From NCBI GenBank assembly GCA_029564595.1, contig JAKQPS010000113.1:1-32226 (forward strand): a stretch of DNA of 32,226 nucleotides, in the 5' to 3' direction. The stretch is from a bacterium (GTDB lineage Bacteria > UBP15 > UBA6099). The number at the start of each line of letters is the position of its first letter. Positions within the stretch are counted from its first letter, which is position 1. The notes under the pieces are model-generated. The model was not told the origin of the DNA, did not search any database, and saw only the letters and a program-made list of their open reading frames with translations. The position numbers were made by a program, and so were the translations under genes. Of the stretch, positions 9,115 through 16,734 are shown one piece after another.

Positions 9115-9143
9115 ATTGTAGCGCAGCGCGTCGCGTCGGGCAA
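9115..9143 (-). promoter_or_regulatory. Putative sigma-70 promoter of gltX
   Basis: On the minus strand TTGCCC (9143-9138) is followed by a 17-base spacer and TACAAT (9120-9115). The -35 matches four of six consensus bases and the -10 five of six. The predicted start near 9108 gives a leader of about 64 bases before the gltX ATG. It lies back to back with the promoter of the divergent acyl-CoA dehydrogenase. Confidence 0.5.
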
Positions 9144-9166
9144 TCGCCGACGCTTCCGGCGCTTTT

Positions 9167-9196
9167 TTGACACGCGGCGATGCGGTGTAATATTAT
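9167..9196 (+). promoter_or_regulatory. Strong sigma-70 promoter of the plus-strand acyl-CoA dehydrogenase
   Basis: A perfect TTGACA (9167-9172) is separated by 18 bases from TATTAT (9191-9196), five of six matches to the -10 consensus. A transcript starting near 9203 would have a leader of about 48 bases containing GGAGGT, eight bases before the ATG. The spacing and position make this one of the clearest promoters in the window. Confidence 0.65.
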
Positions 9197-9250
9197 ATTG
9201 AGAATCTTTGGCGGCTCCGCCGCCGCCCGATACGCTCTGGAGGTCTCGAA

Positions 9251-10405
9251 ATGGATTTTAAGCTTTCCGACGATAATATCAGGCTCCAAAAACTTTTCCG
9301 CGATTTCGTCAAAAACGAGATAGAGCCTGAGGCCGATAGAATAGACAAAGAGGAAGCGTTCCCGTCCGCGATAATCAAGAAAGCGGCTGAGCTTGGCTTC
9401 ATGGGGACTCCGTTTCCTGAGAAATACGGCGGGGCCGGGCTTACCGAGACTGCGTACTGTCTGCTGAATGAAGAGGTCGCCTACTCTTCCGCCACTGTCG
9501 GAACTGTGATCGGCGCCCACATAGGCATCGCGTCGAACTCGATTTTTTTCGGCGGCAATGAAGAACAAAAAATCAAATATCTCACGGAGCTTGCAAGCGG
9601 ACGCAAGCTTGGCGCGTTCGCGCTTACCGAGCCTACAGCGGGTTCCGACGCGGCGGGAATCAGAACCAAAGCCGCGCGGCGCGACGGCGGTTTCGTCATC
9701 AACGGCTCGAAAATATGGATAACGAACGGAGCGGTGGCGGACATCATAGTCGTTTACGCCGATTTAGCGAAATCCGACAAAGGCAGAGGCGGCATAACCG
9801 CGTTCATCGTGGAAAGCTCGTTCCCGGGATTCAGCGTCGGCTCGATTGAGAAACACATGGGTATTCGAGGCTCTTCCACCGCCGAGCTTGTCTTCGAGGA
9901 CATGAAAGTTCCGGAAGAAAACATGCTGGGAGTCGAAGGCGGAGGATTCAGCGTCGCGATGAAGGCGCTTGATTACGGACGTCTAGGGCTTGGGGCCGGA
10001 TGCGTCGGGATGTCGCGGCGCTGCCTCGATATGAGCGTCGATTTCGCCCGCGAGCGCGTTCAATTCGGCAAACCCATTCTTCGACAACAGGCCATACAAT
10101 TCAAGCTCGCGGAGATGGCGACGCAGATAGAGGCAGCCCGCCTCATGGTTTATCAATGCGCGTGGATGGCCGACGAGGGGATGAAAATCACCAAACAGTC
10201 CGCGATGGTCAAACTGTTCTGCTCTCAGGTCGCCAACCGCTGCGCGTACGAGGCGGTTCAGATTCACGGCGGCATGGGCTACATGACGGATTTCCCCGTC
10301 GAACGATTCTATCGCGACACCCGCGTCACCGAGATTTACGAGGGCACCAGCGAAATTCAAAAAATGGTCATCGCAATGCAGCTCGAACGGGAACGCCGCA
10401 GATGA
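9251..10405 (+). CDS. Acyl-CoA dehydrogenase, short/medium-chain type
   Basis: FAD enzyme of beta-oxidation or branched-chain acyl-CoA breakdown, 384 residues, full length. It carries the signatures ALTEPTAGSDAAG in the middle domain, QFGKPILRQQAIQF, IHGGMGYM and the C-terminal IYEGTSEIQ. The catalytic base is expected at E364 in that last motif, the position used by short-, medium- and branched-chain enzymes. This distinguishes it from the minus-strand paralogue at 4156-5304, whose base is placed differently, so the two probably divide substrates by chain length or branching. ATG at 9251 has GGAGGT upstream. It is monocistronic: its own promoter lies at 9167-9196 and a hairpin terminator at 10447-10476 closes the unit before the convergent catalase gene. 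No electron-transfer flavoprotein genes are in the window. Confidence 0.94.
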   Translation: MDFKLSDDNIRLQKLFRDFVKNEIEPEADRIDKEEAFPSAIIKKAAELGFMGTPFPEKYGGAGLTETAYCLLNEEVAYSSATVGTVIGAHIGIASNSIFFGGNEEQKIKYLTELASGRKLGAFALTEPTAGSDAAGIRTKAARRDGGFVINGSKIWITNGAVADIIVVYADLAKSDKGRGGITAFIVESSFPGFSVGSIEKHMGIRGSSTAELVFEDMKVPEENMLGVEGGGFSVAMKALDYGRLGLGAGCVGMSRRCLDMSVDFARERVQFGKPILRQQAIQFKLAEMATQIEAARLMVYQCAWMADEGMKITKQSAMVKLFCSQVANRCAYEAVQIHGGMGYMTDFPVERFYRDTRVTEIYEGTSEIQKMVIAMQLERERRR

Positions 10406-10446
10406 TGTAGATTGTCCGCGAATGTTTTTTCACCATTTAAAATTAA

Positions 10447-10476
10447 AACGCCCGGAATTATCCGGGCGTTTTTTTT
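10447..10476 (+). terminator. Intrinsic terminator between acyl-CoA dehydrogenase and catalase
   Basis: A perfect 10-base-pair stem (10447-10456 with 10461-10470, core CGCCCGGA/TCCGGGCG) with a four-base ATTA loop is followed by a long T run on the plus strand. On the other strand the stem is followed by four T, so it may also stop catalase transcripts. It sits between two convergent genes. Confidence 0.9.
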
Positions 10477-10497
10477 GTGTCAACACGTGGCGTATTG

Positions 10498-11958
10498 TCA
10501 GTCTTTCACTTCGGACAAAGGAATGCACAGAGCGTCCGCCACGCCTTTTCCGTAGTCGGAATCCGCTTTCAGGCAGTTTCCGATGTGGCGAATTTTAATT
10601 TCCTTGGGAGCGTCGCCCATCGCTCGCGCGGTGTTTCCGAAGAGAGCCTGTTTCTGCTCGTCGGACATCAGCCTGAAGAGGAGTCCGGGCTGGCTGTAGT
10701 AATCGTCGTCTTCTCTGTGGTTCCAGTGATCCGCCGCGCCTTCGAGGGAGAGAGGCGGCTCGGAAAAATCAGGCTGCTCCTGCCATTCGCCATAGCTGTT
10801 CGGCTCGTAGCCGAGCAGACTTCCGTAATTGCCGTCAACTCTCATCGAGCCGTCTCGATGAAAACTGTGATACGGACACCGGGAAGCGTTCACTGGAATC
10901 TGATGATGGTTCACTCCGAGGCGGTATCTGTGCGCGTCGCCGTATGAGAACAAGCGCCCCTGCAACATCTTGTCCGGCGAAAAGCCTATTCCCGGAACTA
11001 TGCTTGCCGGGTTGAACGCAGACTGCTCCACTTCCGCGAAATAGTTCTCCGGGTTGCGGTTCAGTTCGAGTTCGCCGACCTCGATCATAGGGTAATCCTT
11101 GTGAAACCATACTTTTGTTAGATCAAACGGGTTGTAAGGGCAGTTCGCCGCTTCCTTCTCCGGCATGACCTGAATGAACATCGTCCATTTCGGGAAATCG
11201 CCTTTTTCAATGCTCTCGTAAAGGTCGCGCTGATGGCTCTCCCTGTCCTTAGCCACAATCGCTTCGGCTTCGGCGTCGGTAATGTTCTTAATCCCCTGTT
11301 TGCTCTTGAGGTGGAACTTCACCCAGAACCTTTCATTCTTCGCATTGATCAAGCTGAAAGTGTGGCTGCCGAAACCGTGCATGTGGCGGTAGGTCGCCGG
11401 AATGCCTCTGTCGCTCATCACGATGGTTACTTGATGCAGGGCTTCTGGCAGAAGCGTCCAGAAATCCCAGTTGTTCTTGGCGCTGCGCAAGTTCGTGCGC
11501 GGGTCTCGTTTCACCGCGTGGTTGAGGTCGGGAAACTTCAGAGGGTCGCGCAGAAAAAACACCGGAGTGTTGTTTCCGACGAGGTCCCAGTTGCCCTCCT
11601 CGGTATAGAACTTGATGGCGAAACCTCTGATGTCTCTTTCGGCGTCCGCCGCGCCTCTCTCGCCGGCGACCGTTGAAAACCTTATGAAAAGGTCGGTCTT
11701 CTTTCCTATCTGCGAAAAAATCTTGGCCTTGGTGTATCCGGCGATGTCGTGGGTTGTCGTGAAGGTTCCGTAAGCGCCCGAACCTTTCGCGTGCATACGC
11801 CGCTCCGGAATAACCTCTCTGTCGAAGTGCGCCAGCTTCTCAAGGAACCACACATCCTGCAAAAGCATCGGTCCTCTTCGGCCTGCGGTCAGCACGTTCT
11901 GATTGTCCGCGACCGGCGCTCCCGTCGTTGTCGTCAACTTCTTTTTCTTATCTTCCAT
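10498..11958 (-). CDS. katA: Monofunctional haem catalase
   Basis: Converts hydrogen peroxide to water and oxygen in the cytoplasm. The length of 486 residues and the motifs fit a small-subunit (clade 3) catalase. The distal histidine is H56 in [14 protein letters not shown], the distal asparagine is in the [11 protein letters not shown] segment near residue 129, and the proximal haem-ligand tyrosine is in [10 protein letters not shown] near residue 339. There is no signal peptide. ATG at 11958 is preceded by AAGGGGAC. The gene stands alone: it converges on the plus-strand acyl-CoA dehydrogenase across a shared terminator, and 261 bases separate it from the radical SAM operon upstream. In that gap I found no confident promoter or PerR/OxyR-type site. 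Its presence shows that the cell meets oxygen or peroxide despite several oxygen-sensitive enzymes nearby. Confidence 0.96.
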   Translation of the reverse strand: MEDKKKKLTTTTGAPVADNQNVLTAGRRGPMLLQDVWFLEKLAHFDREVIPERRMHAKGSGAYGTFTTTHDIAGYTKAKIFSQIGKKTDLFIRFSTVAGERGAADAERDIRGFAIKFYTEEGNWDLVGNNTPVFFLRDPLKFPDLNHAVKRDPRTNLRSAKNNWDFWTLLPEALHQVTIVMSDRGIPATYRHMHGFGSHTFSLINAKNERFWVKFHLKSKQGIKNITDAEAEAIVAKDRESHQRDLYESIEKGDFPKWTMFIQVMPEKEAANCPYNPFDLTKVWFHKDYPMIEVGELELNRNPENYFAEVEQSAFNPASIVPGIGFSPDKMLQGRLFSYGDAHRYRLGVNHHQIPVNASRCPYHSFHRDGSMRVDGNYGSLLGYEPNSYGEWQEQPDFSEPPLSLEGAADHWNHREDDDYYSQPGLLFRLMSDEQKQALFGNTARAMGDAPKEIKIRHIGNCLKADSDYGKGVADALCIPLSEVKD

Positions 11959-12219
11959 TCATGTCCCCTTTCCCGCGCTTTGCGCGCGTTATCAATACAT
12001 TAAAACGAACAGCTTCCTTTCAAGGCATGCCGTTTCGTTCCCAACGTCGAATTATTCAATTCCGATGCGCTCTTTAGCCTGTACATGAGAGTTTAACACG
12101 GATACGAGATATATTGTTCCCGCGAAAAATATTTCTCTCGATTGTGCCGACTGAAAAAAGTCCCGCTAAACAAACAGATTATTTGGGTCGTGAGTTATCG
12201 TAATAAATATAAAGAATAC

Positions 12220-13653
12220 TTAGCGTGTCGAAGGGCCTCGCTCGCGTTTCTTCGGAAATATTATCCTGAACGCTCTCTGAAATATTATTTTCAGTTGTGT
12301 GAATGAATGAATTTCCCGCGCGATTCCCAACATTATCTTAGGTCGCAGATAGAATCTGAAATGCGAATTCCTCTGTAGTTTTATCAAATCTTTTTCCGGG
12401 ATCGAGTCGTCGCAATAACCGAGGTTGTGGATATAAAGCTCGTCGTAATCGAGGTTGTCCAGTTTTCCCGCGACTTTAAGCTCGTCGTAAATCTCGCTGC
12501 CGGGGAATGGGGTGAATGTAAAAAAGTTCACTCTGTTGATGTCGAGTTTCAGAGAAAGATTTATTGTTTCTCGCATCTCTTGAACAGTCTCGCCGGGATA
12601 GCCCAATATAAAAAGCCCAGTGCTTCTTATGCCGTGTTTTTTCAGGATGGCGATTTTTTCGGGGACTTCATTAAGGTTGATCCGTTTTTTCATCAGATTG
12701 AGAACGCGCTGCGAGCCGGACTCTATTCCAAGAGAAGTCGAGTAACAGCCCGCGCGTTTCATCGCAGATATCAGTTCGTCAGAAATGCAGTCGATTCTAA
12801 TGCCGGGAGGACAGCCCCAGACCACATCTGTATTTCTGCGGATAATCGTCTCGCAGACCTTCATGGCGAATTTTGCGTCCGCCGCGAAATTGTCGTCCAT
12901 TATTTGAATCTCGTGGATATCATGATCTTTTTTAAGGAGTGTCATCTCGTCCACAATCGAGTCTGGGTCGCGGTGGCGGAGTTTTTTTCCCATAGCGACG
13001 CCCGCGGCGCAAAATCTGCATGAATAGGGACATCCGCGCGTGGTGATGAGCGGCGCAACTTTGTTTTTTTTCGTGAATATTCCGTTCGGATACAGTGAAA
13101 ACTTTTTGGGATCGTGAAGGTCCCACGCCGGAAGATCAAGCGGGCGGATATCGTCAATAAGTTTGCGTTTCGTCAGCGCCGCGCCCTGCCCGTCTCGGTA
13201 GCAGAGGTTCGGAATCGCGGACAGAGAGGAAGCGTCGGGAGTTTCTTTCTTCTCAAGTTCCGCTAACAACAGAGGGAATGTTTCTTCGCCTTCGCCGGAG
13301 ACGACATAGTCGACATCGGGCATTTTATTGAGGATTTCTTCAGACTCGAAAATAGCGTGAGGCCCGCCCGCGACGATTCTAGCTCTCGGATATTTGCGTC
13401 TTATCTCTTGCGCGTACACTGCCGAAGAATTGAAAAACGGGGTAAATATTGTGATCCCGACCACATCGAAATTGTTCTCTGAGGCTATGTCGGCGACTTT
13501 TTCGGGCTTGATGGAATCTCTGGCGGCGTTGCAGATGAAAGGTTCGTGTCCGGCGCGCCTTAGAGCGGTCGCCAAGTATGCTAGTCCCAGATTGGGAATT
13601 ATCAGATATGTCTCTAGATTCAGCCTTTTTGGATCGACAAGTAATATCTTCAT
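12220..13653 (-). CDS. B12-binding-type radical SAM protein (third gene of the radical SAM operon)
   Basis: A 477-residue protein with an N-terminal cobalamin-binding-like Rossmann domain (residues about 1-140: PNLGLAYLATALRRAGH, VGITIFTPFF, IVAGGPHAIF, DYVVSGEGEETF) and a central radical SAM domain. The 4Fe-4S motif CPYSCRFC places cysteines at 208, 212 and 215. Later landmarks are IQIMDDNFA, SLGIESGSQRVLNLMKK, GLFILGYPGET and FFTFTPFPGSEIYDEL, typical of the BchE/HpnP-like superfamily. Such enzymes methylate, cyclise or rearrange unactivated carbon centres. The C-terminus is basic (KKRERGPSTR), with a preceding amphipathic region. ATG at 13653 lies 21 bases after the previous gene, with only a weak Shine-Dalgarno. 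Substrate unknown; context suggests it acts with the two upstream radical SAM genes. Confidence 0.87.
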   Translation of the reverse strand: MKILLVDPKRLNLETYLIIPNLGLAYLATALRRAGHEPFICNAARDSIKPEKVADIASENNFDVVGITIFTPFFNSSAVYAQEIRRKYPRARIVAGGPHAIFESEEILNKMPDVDYVVSGEGEETFPLLLAELEKKETPDASSLSAIPNLCYRDGQGAALTKRKLIDDIRPLDLPAWDLHDPKKFSLYPNGIFTKKNKVAPLITTRGCPYSCRFCAAGVAMGKKLRHRDPDSIVDEMTLLKKDHDIHEIQIMDDNFAADAKFAMKVCETIIRRNTDVVWGCPPGIRIDCISDELISAMKRAGCYSTSLGIESGSQRVLNLMKKRINLNEVPEKIAILKKHGIRSTGLFILGYPGETVQEMRETINLSLKLDINRVNFFTFTPFPGSEIYDELKVAGKLDNLDYDELYIHNLGYCDDSIPEKDLIKLQRNSHFRFYLRPKIMLGIAREIHSFTQLKIIFQRAFRIIFPKKRERGPSTR

Positions 13654-13674
13654 TAAATAACCCGATGAGCAGTC

Positions 13675-15168
13675 TCAGCCTTTGACGCCCCGCCCTGTGA
13701 AAAATTCCTTCAAATAGAATTTATACCTTTTTGCGTGCTGACGCATCATTATTTCCGCGTCAGGCGATTTCTTCATCAACAGCCTGTACGCGGTGTACGC
13801 GATTCCCGGCAGAAAAGATGTCGGCAGCAACCTGTACAGGCGTTTGTTTATTATCGTTTCAACGAGGCCGCGCGGAAGAACCTGAGTCAGCACATAAAGT
13901 ATGTAGAACTTCCTGTGCAACTTCGGCGAAGCGTTGTCTATCGTTATCGAGCCGACATGCTCTCCGGCGTCGATTTTTTTCAGGTCCGATTCGTTCAGCG
14001 CGCCATGCCTGAGCGCGATGTTAATTATCTCCGTGCCGGGAAAATAGCGCAACCAGAAAACCTTCAGCACATCCGGGCGCGTCTCGTTGTAGAACCGGGC
14101 CATCTCGACCATGTCAGATTCCGATTCCGTCGGGAAATTTGCAATATTCTCCGCTGCGACGAATATCCCTGTTTCCTGCAATAACCGTATAGAGCGACGG
14201 ATTATTTCCGTGGATTCGGTCCGATTGTAAATCTCGCGGCGTTTCTTTTCGTTTATGGTCTGAACGCCGATATCGACTTTTACGCAGCCTGATTCGCGCA
14301 GCAGAGCCGCATGCTCTTCGTCAACCATGTTCGGGTTGGCGCAAGCTATATAGGGCAAGCCTATCCTTTTCTTGTACTCCTGCGCAAACTCGCGCATCCA
14401 TTCTTTCTTCGCGCCGAAAACCTCGTCGTAAAAATTCACGTGTCTGGAGTCGTATGTTTTCACGGCCATGGAAAGCTCTTCAATCACGTTCGCCACGCTT
14501 CTGGTTCTGACGTAGCCTTTCGCGCCGTAAAGTTTTTTCATCAGGTCGTTGTTGCAGAAAGTGCATCTGTACGGACAACCTCTTGAAGCCATGATGGTGT
14601 AGATATCGGAGGCGTTGACAGGAGTGTCGGCGTAAAGTGTTTTATCGGGAAAAGGAAGGGAATCCAAATCCTGAATGAGGGGTCGAAGAGGATTGAGGCG
14701 CGGAACGCCGTCAATATTGACGCAGACATTATCGATATCCGGACGTATGCCGCCGTGTTCGATGGAATCGAGAATGTCCGCAATGACGAGGTCGCCCTCG
14801 CCCCTGACGACAGCGTCGACGCAATCGAGTTTAAGAAACTCTTCCGGGGCGGAAGTGGCGTGGATATTGCCCGCGATGACGCGAGCGCCTGTTTCGGCCT
14901 TAATCAGAGCCGCCATCTCCTTGAACCAAAGGAAATCGCTCGTGACCACCGAAAACGCCACGACGTCAGGCTTAAGCGCGGCGACCTTTTCGACCACTTT
15001 CTTCTTCATCCTGAACAGCCGCGCGAGAGGCCGGATGGTGACGAAAGAATCCTCAAACAGGCAAGGGTCGAAAACCAGCCCCGCCGAATGGCCCTTCGCG
15101 CGAGCCATCGCCGCCAGACTCTCTATTGCAAGGCTCCCGAAAGCAGGATATACGAACGCCACTTTCAT
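13675..15168 (-). CDS. B12-binding-type radical SAM protein (second gene of the radical SAM operon)
   Basis: A 497-residue relative of the neighbouring enzyme. The N-terminal part (about 1-135) has a cobalamin-binding-like fold pattern (LKPDVVAFSVVTSDFLWFKEM, RVIAGNIHATSAPEEFL, DAVVRGEGD). The radical SAM motif CPYRCTFC gives cysteines at 198, 202 and 205, followed by HVNFYDEVFG, VKVDIGVQTINEKKRREIYNR, AAENIANFPTESESDM and VFWLRYFPGTEI. The C-terminal 100 residues contain hydrophobic helices (FYILYVLTQVLPRGL, GIAYTAYRLLM) and basic segments, which could place it at the membrane. Its ATG overlaps the stop of the preceding radical SAM gene in an ATGA arrangement, strong evidence for translational coupling. 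Function unknown; a carbon-carbon bond forming or methylating role on a lipid is an inference from neighbours. Confidence 0.87.
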   Translation of the reverse strand: MKVAFVYPAFGSLAIESLAAMARAKGHSAGLVFDPCLFEDSFVTIRPLARLFRMKKKVVEKVAALKPDVVAFSVVTSDFLWFKEMAALIKAETGARVIAGNIHATSAPEEFLKLDCVDAVVRGEGDLVIADILDSIEHGGIRPDIDNVCVNIDGVPRLNPLRPLIQDLDSLPFPDKTLYADTPVNASDIYTIMASRGCPYRCTFCNNDLMKKLYGAKGYVRTRSVANVIEELSMAVKTYDSRHVNFYDEVFGAKKEWMREFAQEYKKRIGLPYIACANPNMVDEEHAALLRESGCVKVDIGVQTINEKKRREIYNRTESTEIIRRSIRLLQETGIFVAAENIANFPTESESDMVEMARFYNETRPDVLKVFWLRYFPGTEIINIALRHGALNESDLKKIDAGEHVGSITIDNASPKLHRKFYILYVLTQVLPRGLVETIINKRLYRLLPTSFLPGIAYTAYRLLMKKSPDAEIMMRQHAKRYKFYLKEFFTGRGVKG

Positions 15169-16511
15169 TCAGTCTCCGCGCCGCGCGGCGTCCGCGCGTC
15201 CTTCGTGTCGCCCTTCGGCAACCACGACATCTCCCTGTATTTCGTGTTGTAAATGCAAGGAGGTATGTAGCCCTCGTCTGACATGTAAACTTTGTTGCAG
15301 CAATTCGCTTCCGTCAGGTCGATAGTGTCGCGCGCCCTGAACTCCTCTATCGTAAACAGTTTAACCTCGCCTGTCATCTGAATCGCGTCCCAATGGCGAA
15401 GCGAGCCGAAAAGCGCCGCGAGCCTCGCAAGCCCTCCCGCGTTAGCGACTGCCCCTGCCGGATCGAAATACCTGTTCACCGGAATATAATCTTTTCCCCG
15501 TTTGTGAAGAAGCAACATGTGAAAGCATGATTTCTGCTGAAAATCCCTGTTGCCAGTCAACCGAAAAACAATATTGCCGATGGCGCGCGACCGCATGAAA
15601 TCCTTCACGGCAATACGCCCCCGCGTTCCGGCTTCGACGGCTTTCATGACATCCAACGCGGTAGTTGCCCGCTCCGCGCCGAAATTGTCTCTCCCGACCG
15701 ACGACAACACTGTGCATCCAAGATGCATGATATTGTCGTTGCCCATCATGAAATCGACTATCTTGCCGATTTCCCCGTCGTTCACCCCTTTTGCGGCCAT
15801 ACATGCCAGACAGACTTTTATTCCCGCTTTTTCAAGAGAGGCTAAAGCCCTGCGTTTCGTCTCAAGAAGTTCCCTTCCCCTTGTGACTCTGTAAATATCG
15901 TCCGAAAAACCGTCGAACTGCAACAACGCCCAGCCAAGTCCGGCGTCCCGCAGGCTTCTTGCGTATGACTCGTCGGCAAGTTTGATTCCGTTGGTGGCGA
16001 CTTTCACGACGAATCCGAGCGCGGTGATTTTTCTTATAATTTCCGCAAGGTCCGGGCGCAGCGTCGGCTCTCCTCCGCAGATAAGGATAGTGGGCTTGTC
16101 CTTCAATTTTTTGAGTCTTGAGACTATCTCGTCTGCGGAAGGCTCCCTGCTCTTTCGCGAATGAGTGTTTGTGAAACATGCGGGACAATTCAAATCGCAT
16201 CTCTCAGTGACATCGATCATAATTGTCTTTATGCGCCCGAGGTGCCGCTCGCATCCCAGACACCCTTCAATGTCGCATTCGTGAAATTCACGGGGAACGC
16301 CCGATGTTCCGGACAAGCACTTCTTGAAAAAAGCCGGATCGTCGTGAATGACGAACTCGAAACCGCCGTGCGCCGGACATTGTTTGACTTGAATGACGCG
16401 CCCTTCCCGCTCGATTATGCGCGCGGGAATTATGCCTCCGCACTCAGGGCAAAGACTCTTTGTTTCTCTGATGAGTTGTCCGCCGGAGCGATCCGCCAAG
16501 TTCAGCGCCAC
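15165..16511 (-). CDS. Radical SAM protein resembling tetraether lipid synthase (Tes/MJ0619 type)
   Basis: A 448-residue radical SAM enzyme heading a three-gene operon. The N-terminus has a zinc-ribbon or rubredoxin-like site (C21, C24, C44, H47; CPECG and CPAHG), then a second cysteine cluster (HECDIEGCLGCERH). The SAM-binding 4Fe-4S motif is CDLNCPAC with cysteines 105, 109 and 112, followed by ILICGGEPTLRPD. The C-terminal domain adds further cysteines (SCFHML, ANCCNKV, IPPCIYN) that could bind auxiliary clusters. From memory of the family, this layout and the IPxC-x-YN ending match Tes, which joins lipid tails carbon to carbon. Tes itself is somewhat longer, so a relative with another substrate is possible. 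The start is GTG at 16511 with no Shine-Dalgarno. The promoter at 16532-16561 implies a leader of only about 14 bases. Confidence 0.8.
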   Translation of the reverse strand: MALNLADRSGGQLIRETKSLCPECGGIIPARIIEREGRVIQVKQCPAHGGFEFVIHDDPAFFKKCLSGTSGVPREFHECDIEGCLGCERHLGRIKTIMIDVTERCDLNCPACFTNTHSRKSREPSADEIVSRLKKLKDKPTILICGGEPTLRPDLAEIIRKITALGFVVKVATNGIKLADESYARSLRDAGLGWALLQFDGFSDDIYRVTRGRELLETKRRALASLEKAGIKVCLACMAAKGVNDGEIGKIVDFMMGNDNIMHLGCTVLSSVGRDNFGAERATTALDVMKAVEAGTRGRIAVKDFMRSRAIGNIVFRLTGNRDFQQKSCFHMLLLHKRGKDYIPVNRYFDPAGAVANAGGLARLAALFGSLRHWDAIQMTGEVKLFTIEEFRARDTIDLTEANCCNKVYMSDEGYIPPCIYNTKYREMSWLPKGDTKDARTPRGAETE

Positions 16512-16531
16512 ATTTCTAAATTTATAGTTTG

Positions 16532-16561
16532 ATTATAGCAGTATTAAATTTGTTTTGTCGA
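16532..16561 (-). promoter_or_regulatory. Extended -10 sigma-70 promoter of the radical SAM operon
   Basis: On the minus strand TCGACA (16561-16556, five of six matches) is followed by an 18-base spacer and a perfect TATAAT (16537-16532), preceded by TGC as in extended -10 promoters. The predicted start near 16525 lies only about 14 bases before the GTG start, and no Shine-Dalgarno is visible, so translation may be nearly leaderless. Confidence 0.65.
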
Positions 16562-16618
16562 TTTACGACTGTTTCCTCATAAGCTCACGTCCGACATTAC
16601 TATGTGAACAAAAAGAGA

Positions 16619-16651
16619 AAAAGAGGCCCGCGACAATCGCGAGCCTCTTTT
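16619..16651 (-). terminator. Intrinsic terminator downstream of hcp
   Basis: Fifteen-base arms (16619-16633 and 16637-16651) pair with one mismatch around a three-base loop. The core reads AGAGGCTCGCGA on the minus strand, followed by the T-rich stretch TTTTTCTCTTTTT. It lies 84 bases beyond the hcp stop. The A/T-symmetric arms could let it work on both strands. Confidence 0.85.
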
Positions 16652-16734
16652 AATTCAAATCAGATGACAGCTTTCTTGTCTATTCGGCATTATCAATGCC
16701 AGACTCTATTCAGCGCAGCGCGACCCTAAGCGCG

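Noticed and set aside
9045-9173. N-terminal extension of GltX by 43 residues
   Set aside because: It is arginine-rich, would cover the gltX promoter, and ATG at 9044 has a ribosome site and a normal GluRS N-terminus.
11959-12219. Catalase promoter candidates (for example TTGAAA near 12,040 on the minus strand)
   Set aside because: No -10 with acceptable match lies at 16-18 bases, and no clear PerR or OxyR site is seen, so none is listed.
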